Shown here: positions 15,862 through 21,885 of the stretch, piece after piece | Layout of the letters: every line of letters begins with the position of its first letter | How positions within the stretch are numbered: position 1 is the stretch's first letter | Virus record (IMG/VR): IMGVR_UViG_3300034418_000930 | Span: 1 to 22,617 of that record | From: a virus | Strand: one strand, 5' to 3' | DNA: 22,617 nt | Notes under the pieces: generated by a model | What the model saw: the letters and a program-made list of their open reading frames with translations, nothing else | What the model was told of the DNA's origin: nothing | The model's database searches: none | Made by a program: the position numbers and the translations under genes

Positions 15862-16061
15862 GGCCTGTATCACCTGTATCAAACATGCTACTGAGTAGTT
15901 ATGTCAACACAGAGACACGTACTTCTATTGTTAATAGCGGCGGGGATACTGGTAGAATTGACAGTACTGTTTTCAGGACTGTGTACTACCAGTACGATCA
16001 TGGGACAATAAGTGTACGTAATGTATCCTCATCATCCCAGATCATCAACCTTTTAGTTTAA
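15855..16061 (+). CDS. Possible last gene of the rightward operon (68 aa)
   Basis: The frame starts at an ATG overlapping the end of the previous gene by 7 nt, with AGGG as a weak ribosome site. The product MVGPVSPVSNMLLSSYVNTE... is Ser/Val/Thr-rich and beta-like, with VYYQYDHGTISVRNVS near residue 43. I recognise no family. It ends inside the tail of the convergent gene (9-bp overlap) and contains a strong inverted repeat. It may be real or a chance frame over a structured 3' end. Confidence 0.45.
   Translation: MVGPVSPVSNMLLSSYVNTETRTSIVNSGGDTGRIDSTVFRTVYYQYDHGTISVRNVSSSSQIINLLV
15951..15990 (+). other. Imperfect inverted repeat / stem-loop near the operon end
   Basis: GGTAG (15951-15955) pairs with CTACC (15986-15990). 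ACAGT (15961-15965) pairs with ACTGT (15978-15982). CTG (15967-15969) pairs with CAG (15974-15976) around a TTTT loop. This gives 13 pairs in three blocks, with one mismatch and one internal loop. No T-run follows on either strand, so it is not a standard terminator. It could be a transcript 3'-end or processing structure. Confidence 0.45.
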
Positions 16062-16259
16062 AGCTTCTAACTCCTTTTCAAGATGTTCATGAAGTGTACC
16101 AACCTTAGTATCTACCTCACTTAATATTTTTTTAACTAAAGGTATGTCATCGCTGTCAAATACAGAACCAATCTTTTCAACTGGTAGTTTACTATATTCA
16201 CTCATTATATTACCTTTAGAGTTTATGAATACTTTAAAACTTATGATGTTAGCCTCCAT
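16053..16259 (-). CDS. Small hypothetical protein downstream of NrdB (68 aa)
   Basis: The ATG at 16259 lies 1 nt after the nrdB stop, with AAGG about 10 nt upstream inside the nrdB end; this fits translational coupling. An internal ATG at 16205, with AAAGGT 7 nt upstream, would give a 50-aa form (MSEYSKLPVEKIG...). The longer form reads smoothly as a beta hairpin (FKVFINSKGNIMSEYSKLPV), so I prefer it. The C-terminal half is an acidic helix. Function is unknown. It is the last gene of the leftward operon. Confidence 0.6.
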   Translation of the reverse strand: MEANIISFKVFINSKGNIMSEYSKLPVEKIGSVFDSDDIPLVKKILSEVDTKVGTLHEHLEKELEALN

Positions 16260-16260
16260 A

Positions 16261-17232
16261 CTATGCGACCTTATTGAAGGTAACTTTACCAACATCCCCA
16301 CGTAAGCCAGCCTTCATGTAGGTAGTAGCACGACCTTCAAAGAAGTTCTGATGCTCTACACCCAGTACATCATCAAGCCAGTTTAGTGGATTGTCCTTTA
16401 CCTCGTAGTTAGGCTTCAAACCTAGCTGTAGCAAGCGACGGTCAGCAATGTACCTGATGTACTGTTGCATCTCAGCCTTAGTCAAGCCCGGTATGTCACC
16501 CTGCTCAAACACCAAGTCCAAGAACCTATCCTCTAGGTCAACCATCTCCCGACATGCCTGATAGATTTCAGCCTTGAAGTCATCAGTCCACAGATCAATG
16601 TTCTCCTGAATAAACTCCCTGAATAGCTTTGTCATGGCTTCTACGTGCATGGATTCATCACGGATACTGTATGTAATGATCTGCCCCATGCCCTTCATCT
16701 TACCAAACCTTGGGAAGTTAAGCAGGATGATGAAGCTGCTAAATAGCTGCAAGCCTTCAGTAAAGCCTGAGTAGATAGCTAGTGCCTTAGCAATGGACTT
16801 CTTATCGCCCTTGGTGACCTTCACAGAGTTAATGTATTCATGCTTGTCTGCCATAGCCTCATACTCTGCAAACGCCTTATACTCAACCTCTGGCATTCCT
16901 ACGGTGTCCAGTAGCAGGCTGTAGGCATGTTGGTGTATGGACTCCATGTTAGCAAAGCTAGACATCATCATACGTGCTTCAGGCTTCTTGAAGATACGCA
17001 TGTACCTGTCAACGTACCCAGCACCTACGTCTACATCAGACTGTGTAAACAGACGGAAGATCTGAGTCAGTAGATTCTTTTCCTCATCAGTCATTGTCTG
17101 CCAGTCTTTAACATCATTGTGCAATGGCACATCTTCAGGGAACCAGTGCATCTGATTCTGTTGTGAGTAGTAGTCGAACATCCAAGGATGGTCAAACGGT
17201 TTGTAGTAATCTCTAGTATCTAATAGGCTCAT
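16261..17232 (-). CDS. nrdB: Ribonucleoside-diphosphate reductase small subunit (class I, beta)
   Basis: This subunit houses the di-iron centre and tyrosyl radical that start ribonucleotide reduction. Expected iron ligands are all visible: D66, E97 and H100 (ESIHQHAY), E159 (FTEGLQLF), E193 and H196 (RDESMH). The radical tyrosine is Y104, four residues after H100 as in E. coli NrdB. The D66-to-E97 distance of 31 residues also equals that of E. coli. At 323 aa it is slightly short but complete. It begins with an ATGA overlap with the 125-aa gene. It partners NrdA encoded about 1.5 kb upstream in the same operon. It supplies dNTPs for phage replication. Confidence 0.96.
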   Translation of the reverse strand: MSLLDTRDYYKPFDHPWMFDYYSQQNQMHWFPEDVPLHNDVKDWQTMTDEEKNLLTQIFRLFTQSDVDVGAGYVDRYMRIFKKPEARMMMSSFANMESIHQHAYSLLLDTVGMPEVEYKAFAEYEAMADKHEYINSVKVTKGDKKSIAKALAIYSGFTEGLQLFSSFIILLNFPRFGKMKGMGQIITYSIRDESMHVEAMTKLFREFIQENIDLWTDDFKAEIYQACREMVDLEDRFLDLVFEQGDIPGLTKAEMQQYIRYIADRRLLQLGLKPNYEVKDNPLNWLDDVLGVEHQNFFEGRATTYMKAGLRGDVGKVTFNKVA

Positions 17233-17606
17233 GCTGTGGCTCCCCTTAGCTTAGAAATAAGACTGTTAAAGTATGCTGGTCTAAGCGGCTCTTGTTTGGT
17301 TGCTTTTCTATCTTCTGATATTTGGGTTCTAGTTCTAAAAAACCCTTTATGTTCTGGGAACATGTCCATAAACTTTCTTGCGTAGAAAGCTCTGTAGTTG
17401 TTGTTCAGTTTGAACTGGTTAATACCATCACCACCTATATCTTTTTCCCATCTTATTCTTTCAAAAACAGCGTTTACGCTATAATTTTTATATCCTTTTG
17501 ATATAATTTCTTTTGAAAAACGGACAAACATATCCCAAACTTCTGGGTGTTCTTTGTTAAATTTTAAGTATTGCTCCCGCATTTCATCTAGTCTTGTATC
17601 ACTCAA
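17229..17606 (-). CDS. Conserved phage protein of unknown function (125 aa), TTG start
   Basis: The start codon is TTG, overlapping the previous TGA (TTGA), with a good ribosome site (GGGAG, 7 nt upstream). The product has a well-ordered middle: FERIRWEKDIGG (about residues 48-59), FKLNNNYRAFYARKFMDMFP and EHKGFFRTR (about 65-95). I recall this WE...KLNNN...YARKF...GFFRTR pattern from an unnamed family in phages and bacterial chromosomes. It may be a small DNA-interacting helical protein, but no function is established. It lies between MazG-like and NrdB genes. Confidence 0.8.
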   Translation of the reverse strand: MSDTRLDEMREQYLKFNKEHPEVWDMFVRFSKEIISKGYKNYSVNAVFERIRWEKDIGGDGINQFKLNNNYRAFYARKFMDMFPEHKGFFRTRTQISEDRKATKQEPLRPAYFNSLISKLRGATA

Positions 17607-17908
17607 GCTGCATCTCCCTCTTTGATAAAGACACCATGACTGTTCATGTGTCCCTTGCGATCCTTAATATCATTATACGCTACCTTTAAACATTCCTCAA
17701 GTGTCGTATCGTTCATAATGGCTAGGGTGTTTAACACTACTAAACAGTCACCGATGTCATCAGTAACGTCACGCACCTTGGCTATGTTATCGCCTAGCTC
17801 ACCTATTTCTGACACAAGTTTAGCAAACTGTGCCAAGGGTGTACTGTTGTTAATTATACCTCGCTGCATAGACCATACGCTAATCAGGTGTATTAGTTCA
17901 TCGCTCAT
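17603..17908 (-). CDS. MazG-like nucleotide pyrophosphohydrolase (101 aa)
   Basis: The frame opens at 17935, but the start MSDELIHLIS at 17908 follows a GGAG and is more natural. It is an all-alpha NTP pyrophosphatase: E34 and E37 (SEIGEL) and D51 and D54 (DDIGD) form the ExxE...(E/D)xxD metal-binding motif of the MazG superfamily. Single-domain size of about 100 aa fits phage MazG. Phage MazG proteins hydrolyse non-canonical or regulatory nucleotides and are common beside RNR genes. Substrate cannot be told from the sequence. It overlaps both neighbours. Confidence 0.82.
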   Translation of the reverse strand: MSDELIHLISVWSMQRGIINNSTPLAQFAKLVSEIGELGDNIAKVRDVTDDIGDCLVVLNTLAIMNDTTLEECLKVAYNDIKDRKGHMNSHGVFIKEGDAA

Positions 17909-18065
17909 TCTTTTTATTCTCCAAATGTTCTTCAAGCAACCTAGTCAAGCCTATGTCAAGTAGTAGCTGTACTGCTTGAGAGTCTAAGTCCAGTTCCATG
18001 TTAGCAGAGCCATCCTCATTCTCTGTGACTTTCTTAACAACTATCTTAGGTAGATCATCAATCAT
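17898..18065 (-). CDS. Small acidic hypothetical protein filling the gap before MazG (55 aa)
   Basis: This short frame starts at the ATG at 18065, overlapping the end of the 72-aa gene by 8 nt, and ends 11 nt inside the MazG-like gene. It occupies what would otherwise be a 150-bp hole in a gap-free operon. The product MIDDLPKIVVKKVTENEDG... has a short beta start and an amphipathic helix (AVQLLLDIGLTRLLEEHLE). The ribosome site is weak (GAG, 4 nt upstream), so coupling to the upstream gene is needed. No family is recognised. Confidence 0.6.
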   Translation of the reverse strand: MIDDLPKIVVKKVTENEDGSANMELDLDSQAVQLLLDIGLTRLLEEHLENKKNER

Positions 18066-18276
18066 CTATCTCATGCCCCGCAGTAATTACAACAGACTTA
18101 AATACTTCAATCATGTATACAAGCTCTTTTACATCTAGAGAAGTAGTTGACTTAGCATGCAACATACCCTCTTCATCCCAACCAAGGATTAGTACGTCCT
18201 TGTAACTGCCCTTGGCATCCTCTAAAACCTCATCAGCCGTAGCGTCTTCAGGCATTAAGTTAATTATGTTACTCAT
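18058..18276 (-). CDS. Small hypothetical protein (72 aa)
   Basis: ATG overlaps the stop of the preceding gene (TAATG), with GGAG about 11 nt upstream. The product reads MSNIINLMPEDATADEVLED, then a beta-rich part (VLILGWDEEGMLHAKST, about residues 29-45) and a helix (VKELVYMIEVFKSVVI). The pattern of NILPEDATADEVLE...GWDEEG...STTSL recurs in phage proteins of 70-90 aa without known function. No catalytic residues stand out. Confidence 0.75.
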   Translation of the reverse strand: MSNIINLMPEDATADEVLEDAKGSYKDVLILGWDEEGMLHAKSTTSLDVKELVYMIEVFKSVVITAGHEIDD

Positions 18277-18482
18277 TAAAAATGTGTCTCCAGAACAGTT
18301 AGTTTATCTTCTGCCTCAGCAATCTTTCCTACAAGAGTATCCATAGTTTCTATCAAGTTACCATGCTCACCTACACCTGCTGGGTTATCTAAATAGTTTT
18401 GTACTTCTGCTTTGTATACTTCTATCTCAGCTTCGTACAGTCGCATCATGGCGTTAATCTTGGGGTCTATCACTGTATCCAT
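18276..18482 (-). CDS. Small coiled-coil hypothetical protein (up to 68 aa)
   Basis: The first ATG (18482) follows GGAGG with no spacing, which would not work well. A GTG three codons later (18473) has the same GGAGG at 9 nt and may be the actual start. The product is acidic and helical (MMRLYEAEIEVYKAEVQNYL, then a helix ending LTVLETHF). It overlaps the 86-aa gene upstream by 29 nt, or 20 nt from the GTG. Function is unknown. Confidence 0.65.
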   Translation of the reverse strand: MDTVIDPKINAMMRLYEAEIEVYKAEVQNYLDNPAGVGEHGNLIETMDTLVGKIAEAEDKLTVLETHF

Positions 18483-18714
18483 CCTCCAGTAATTCTTTGT
18501 ACTTGTTTAGGTACTCCTTGTAACTCAAGGGTGCCTCCTGTTGTTTGATCTTATCGTTCATATAACTAGACCACATCTGCATACAGTAGTTACTGAACAA
18601 CATAATCTTATCATCTTGTTCCCTATAGTATGCCAGATAATCAGACCAAGTGGCATACTTTTTTAACTCTGTTATATAGAACTGCGCTCTGTATACTGGG
18701 TGTTCATCCTTCAC
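18454..18714 (-). CDS. Hypothetical protein downstream of NrdA (86 aa), GTG start
   Basis: The GTG at 18714 lies inside the end of nrdA (11-nt overlap), with GGGGAG 10 nt upstream; no in-frame ATG occurs before residue 43. The product is rich in Tyr, Lys, Asp and Glu, including FYITELKKYATWSDYLAYYR and a helix ending YKELLEDGYSDRPQD. No family or motif is recognised. The operon position suggests co-expression with the reductase. Confidence 0.7.
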   Translation of the reverse strand: MKDEHPVYRAQFYITELKKYATWSDYLAYYREQDDKIMLFSNYCMQMWSSYMNDKIKQQEAPLSYKEYLNKYKELLEDGYSDRPQD

Positions 18715-20608
18715 AACTTAGGCACTCCCCGTCTTCAAGGTTAATTCTAGGGATTTTGATGTTAACATTCTCTGTATTTCTAGCTGCTGTAGAGCGCAGG
18801 TAATACATAGATTTGAGTTTGTTAGCTCCTGTCCAATGTACACTGTTAACATACTCCAGATACTCATCGTGTACCTCCTGTGGTGCTGTAGCTGGTGGTG
18901 GCTCAAAGAATAAGTTTACTGACTGTGCTTGGCAGACATACTTCTGTCGCTGGTAGGCATGTTCAATGATCCAGATCTGGTTTAGTTCTGGTGCTGTCTT
19001 AAATACTTCCTTTTCTTCTTCAGTAAGTCCATCAAGGTTTGCCACAGAGCCTTCAGCAGCCGCAATATCCTTCCACGTTTTCTCTGTGTTAATACCTTTG
19101 GTTTCAAGTAGTTCCTCCAAGTATTTGTTTTTTACTTTATACGACCCCGTAAGAGTTTTGTGCGTAAATACGTTAGCCCTTGTAGGCTCAATACTAGGGC
19201 TTGTTCCACCACATATAATACTAGAACTAGCATTAGGGGCAATAGCAAGGAGATGGGAATTACGCAAGCCACTACCAGCCATGTCAGGAGCCTCCCCACG
19301 GTCTCCAGCCAAACGCCGGGAAGCCATCGTAGCTCTGTCTTTGATAGCTTTAAACGCTCTATTGTTAAAGCTGGCGGCGTACATTCCTTCAAAAGGGATT
19401 CCATTACGTTGAAGGTAACTATGAAAACCCATCGCTCCAAGACCAACCGCACGTTCTCTATATGCACTATAAGCGGCTTTTGCAAAGCCTGTTTTATCTG
19501 GTTCCACATTTTCTAAAAACTCCCGTCTGTTCATGCCAGTCTTGGGATAGCTATGACTACCACCTGTGGCGTTATCAATGAAGTGTTCAATGGTGTTATC
19601 TAACATGGTAATTAGATCATCAATAAACTGCTCATCGTCTTTCCAATCATCAAAGTATTCTAGGTTAACACTGGACAAACAACACACTGCTGTACGCTGC
19701 TCACTGGTTGGTAGGGTAATCTCAGAGCATAAGTTACTCTGGCGTACCTGTAGCCCTAGCTCCTTCTGTGACTGTGGTAGAGCCTCATTACAGCGGTCTA
19801 GGTTAACAATGTATGGTTCACCTGTCTCTGCTCTAGTATGCACTAGCTGCCACCATAAGTCTCTTGCTGATACAGTCTTGATTGCCTGCTTAGACTTGGG
19901 GTCAACTAAACGCCACTGGTCATCATTCTTAACGGCTGTAAGAAACTCATCTGTGATTGTAATACCGTTGTGTAGGTTAAGACACTTACGGTTTAAGTCC
20001 CCACCAGTAGTCTTACGCATAGCAATAAACTCCTCCACCTCTGGGTGGCTGATGTCCATGTACGCTGCATATGACCCCCTACGGGTTACACCTTGGTTGA
20101 AGGCCAGCATCTGACTGTCCACTACGTGCATGAAAGGGATGCTACCAGTAGACTGACTGCCGTTAGCAGTAGAAACGCCGTTGCTTCTAACATCACCCCA
20201 ATATCCACCCAAGCCTCCACCTCCACTTGCCAACCAAATGTTCTCATCATAGTGGTCAGATAGGCCACGCCTTGAATCAGGAACATAATTAAGAAAACAG
20301 CTAATAGGGAGGCCACGAGTGGTTCCCCCGTTGCTAAGTATAGGAGTGCTAAAACCGAACCAACTCTTACTTGCGTAGTCGTAAAGTCGCTGTGCAAGAT
20401 TGTAGTCAGTATGTCCTTGATACGTTGCACCGTAGACCGATGCTCTGGCGAAGGCTTCTTGGGCATGTGTTTCATCTTTCCAAAGGTATCTATCTTTTAT
20501 TGTTTCCAGAGAAAAATTATTAAGAGTATCTTCTAAATCGTAATCAATCTGAATCCCTAGATAATCCTGCTTGCCAATTTTTGATGTCATACTCATCATC
20601 CTTTTCAT
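18704..20608 (-). CDS. nrdA: Ribonucleoside-diphosphate reductase large subunit (class I, alpha)
   Basis: This is the catalytic subunit that reduces NDPs to dNDPs with NrdB. Active-site residues are visible: C104 (PISCFLN) and C309 (AVCCLSS) as the redox pair, and N292, C294 and E296 (SNLCSE) around the thiyl radical. Y602 and Y603 (SMYYLR) serve the radical path, and a C-terminal CLSC (C629, C632) accepts reductant. Numbering is from the first ATG. At up to 634 aa it is shorter than E. coli NrdA (761 aa). The missing part is the N-terminal ATP-cone, so overall activity control by dATP is probably absent. ATGs at 20608, 20599, 20596 and 20590 are in frame. AAAAGG fits best with 20590 (MTSKIGKQ), which would shorten it by 6 residues. 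Confidence 0.96.
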   Translation of the reverse strand: MKRMMSMTSKIGKQDYLGIQIDYDLEDTLNNFSLETIKDRYLWKDETHAQEAFARASVYGATYQGHTDYNLAQRLYDYASKSWFGFSTPILSNGGTTRGLPISCFLNYVPDSRRGLSDHYDENIWLASGGGGLGGYWGDVRSNGVSTANGSQSTGSIPFMHVVDSQMLAFNQGVTRRGSYAAYMDISHPEVEEFIAMRKTTGGDLNRKCLNLHNGITITDEFLTAVKNDDQWRLVDPKSKQAIKTVSARDLWWQLVHTRAETGEPYIVNLDRCNEALPQSQKELGLQVRQSNLCSEITLPTSEQRTAVCCLSSVNLEYFDDWKDDEQFIDDLITMLDNTIEHFIDNATGGSHSYPKTGMNRREFLENVEPDKTGFAKAAYSAYRERAVGLGAMGFHSYLQRNGIPFEGMYAASFNNRAFKAIKDRATMASRRLAGDRGEAPDMAGSGLRNSHLLAIAPNASSSIICGGTSPSIEPTRANVFTHKTLTGSYKVKNKYLEELLETKGINTEKTWKDIAAAEGSVANLDGLTEEEKEVFKTAPELNQIWIIEHAYQRQKYVCQAQSVNLFFEPPPATAPQEVHDEYLEYVNSVHWTGANKLKSMYYLRSTAARNTENVNIKIPRINLEDGECLSCEG

Positions 20609-20711
20609 TTAACTGCTCTTTTCTGTAGCCCCTAGTCCTAGCTTTATTCTTGGACTGTTTCTTTTTATTAAACCTAGCAACCCTCTCAGCTTTTCTATCG
20701 TAGCTGCTCAC
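20544..20711 (-). CDS. Small basic ORF bridging DUF3310 and nrdA (55 aa), GTG start
   Basis: A GTG at 20709-20711 is preceded by GGAG at 7 nt. The frame runs 55 codons to a TGA inside the nrdA N-terminus. It overlaps the DUF3310 gene by 17 nt and nrdA by 47-65 nt, depending on the nrdA start. It fills the only gap in this operon stretch. The product VSSYDRKAERVARFNKKKQ... is rich in Arg and Lys in its first 35 residues and acidic afterwards. It could be a small nucleic-acid binding protein. No homologue is recognised; the ribosome site and fit are the main support. Confidence 0.55.
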   Translation of the reverse strand: MSSYDRKAERVARFNKKKQSKNKARTRGYRKEQLNEKDDEYDIKNWQAGLSRDSD

Positions 20712-21084
20712 TTGGATGCTCCAATAAATAATTAATTAACTTTTCTTCGTACCAACGAGCCTTACGCAGATCTTCTACAGGTTTACCCTTGTATCTAAAC
20801 CTCCACATGTACTTCAAGGCATTTCCGCGTAAGTACCCAATGTACTCATCATGGGTCAGCATACCTTGGATAGCTTCAATACATTCCATACTGCCATTGT
20901 TGTAATGCTCTGGTCGGTTAACTACATCGTAGCTCTTAGCCATAGCCTCCTCAGAGAACCTTGGATGGTGGTTGGGTTCGTTGTCTTCGTCATCATAGTA
21001 GAAATGTTCTTTGGGTGCAGCGTCTTCTATAGTCTTAAATGCCATTCTATTCCATTCCTGTGGAGTGATATTATCAATACTCAT
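20695..21084 (-). CDS. DUF3310 (SaV-like) phage protein (129 aa)
   Basis: The ATG overlaps the nuclease stop (ATGA). The C-terminal half matches DUF3310: VVNRPEHYNNGSMECIEAI (about residues 55-73), then YLRGNALKYMWRFRYKG and a helix DLRKARWYEEKLINYLL. The first 50 residues are variable and acidic. DUF3310 is frequent in phage replication and nucleotide regions, sometimes annotated as a nucleotide kinase without good evidence. Its biochemical role is unsettled. Confidence 0.88.
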   Translation of the reverse strand: MSIDNITPQEWNRMAFKTIEDAAPKEHFYYDDEDNEPNHHPRFSEEAMAKSYDVVNRPEHYNNGSMECIEAIQGMLTHDEYIGYLRGNALKYMWRFRYKGKPVEDLRKARWYEEKLINYLLEHPSEQLR

Positions 21085-21599
21085 TGCATTTCCAAATCAA
21101 GCTTGTCATTTCTCTTCTTGTAATCTTCAGATTCTCTGGCTTTAGGATCAATCCAACTATCTGGTATTGTTTCTTCACTAAACCATCTGAAGCCGTTAGC
21201 CTCTGCCCATTCCGCATGAGATCTTTTAGTGCCGTCCTTACGGCGCTTGGCTCCCGGCATAGGGGCTGAAGGATTAGCAAACAAGAATACCAGTTCAGTA
21301 TTTTTAGGCAAGATCTTTTTAACCCAGATGTACTTATTGTACTCTTGGAAGTCCCAGAACCTTCCCTTAGATTCAAGCAGGATCTTCTTTCTACCTATCT
21401 TTCTAACAAAGTCAGGCTCGTATTTATGCTCTATAATATAAGGAACTAAATCTGTATGGTGTTCCCAATCTTTTAAAATAGACTCATGTAATAACATTTC
21501 CCAGATAGAATCGTATTTATTACCGTCTTTTTTTACAAGCTTTGGGCGAGGTACTCTAGGTTTGCGCCAACCGCTAGGGGCTTTCTTTTTAGTACTAAT
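21081..21599 (-). CDS. T7 endonuclease I-like Holliday junction nuclease (about 172 aa), probable ATT start
   Basis: This is a PD-(D/E)XK nuclease expected to cut branched DNA during replication and packaging and to help degrade host DNA. Key residues are visible: YEPDF supplies the Asp and LLESKGRF the E-x-K. The later KRSHAEWAEANGFRWF and EETIPDSWI match the second half of T7 gp3 (SYGEWCEKHGIKF, LIPAEWI). The only in-frame ATG (21497) would remove YDSIWEM, which contains the Glu likely equivalent to T7 E20, and it has no useful ribosome site. The frame is open to a stop at 21603-21605. An ATT at 21597-21599 lies 6 nt after GGGGAG (21606-21611) and overlaps the preceding TAG. No ATG, GTG, TTG or CTG lies between. 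Confidence 0.78.
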   Translation of the reverse strand: MSTKKKAPSGWRKPRVPRPKLVKKDGNKYDSIWEMLLHESILKDWEHHTDLVPYIIEHKYEPDFVRKIGRKKILLESKGRFWDFQEYNKYIWVKKILPKNTELVFLFANPSAPMPGAKRRKDGTKRSHAEWAEANGFRWFSEETIPDSWIDPKARESEDYKKRNDKLDLEMQ

Positions 21600-21885
21600 G
21601 ACTTACTCCCCGCTTTGCATAGTTTTCTAAATCAGACATAGTTGTATCTTCTATCCGCAAACCAAGCTTAACAAACTTTTTGAGTTGTTTCCTAACCCAC
21701 TGAGGGCTGTAGAAACTTAGTCTTATAGAGTTGTTAGCATAAAAGTAATTAGCTTCAGGCAAGTATTGCTTAAAATTATTTTTATTTATTTTATCATGAT
21801 CTTCTTCAGGCACTAGAGTTTTCAACCAATCAAAAAGTATTGCGTCGGCTTGGCGGGATATTTTCTTACATACTTTAGAGTTCAT
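21595..21885 (-). CDS. Hypothetical phage protein (96 aa)
   Basis: The ATG at 21885 has GGAG 7 nt upstream and overlaps the Cas4/RecB-like gene by 11 nt. The product MNSKVCKKISRQADAILFDW is followed by LKTLVPEEDHDKI and a Tyr/Phe-rich middle (YLPEANYFYANNSIRLSFYS, about residues 40-60), then a Lys-rich helix (WVRKQLKKFVKLG). It lies between two nucleases, so a role in DNA metabolism is possible. I recall similar proteins near endonuclease genes of marine podoviruses, but no function. Confidence 0.72.
   Translation of the reverse strand: MNSKVCKKISRQADAILFDWLKTLVPEEDHDKINKNNFKQYLPEANYFYANNSIRLSFYSPQWVRKQLKKFVKLGLRIEDTTMSDLENYAKRGVSH
21606..21611 (-). promoter_or_regulatory. Shine-Dalgarno GGGGAG ahead of the ATT start
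   Basis: GGGGAG is placed 6 nt before ATT, ideal spacing for initiation. It lies inside the end of the 96-aa gene and is the main reason to extend the nuclease upstream of its first ATG. Confidence 0.6.

Noticed and set aside
16204-16209. TATAAT on the minus strand, possible promoter inside the last leftward gene
   Set aside because: The hexamer 17 nt upstream (GTATTC) is a poor -35, and no gene start lies downstream.
16260-16301. Upstream extension of the 68-aa leftward gene into nrdB
   Set aside because: It is covered by the nrdB C-terminus; the ATG at 16259, right after the nrdB stop, is the natural start.
19160-19516. Rightward and leftward frames of over 110 codons overlapping nrdA
   Set aside because: Both are shadows of the nrdA coding frame, Ser/Thr-rich or patchy, with no supported start.
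19566-20114. Rightward 182-codon frame inside nrdA
   Set aside because: nrdA in the opposite strand has all catalytic motifs here; the antisense product has no recognisable features.
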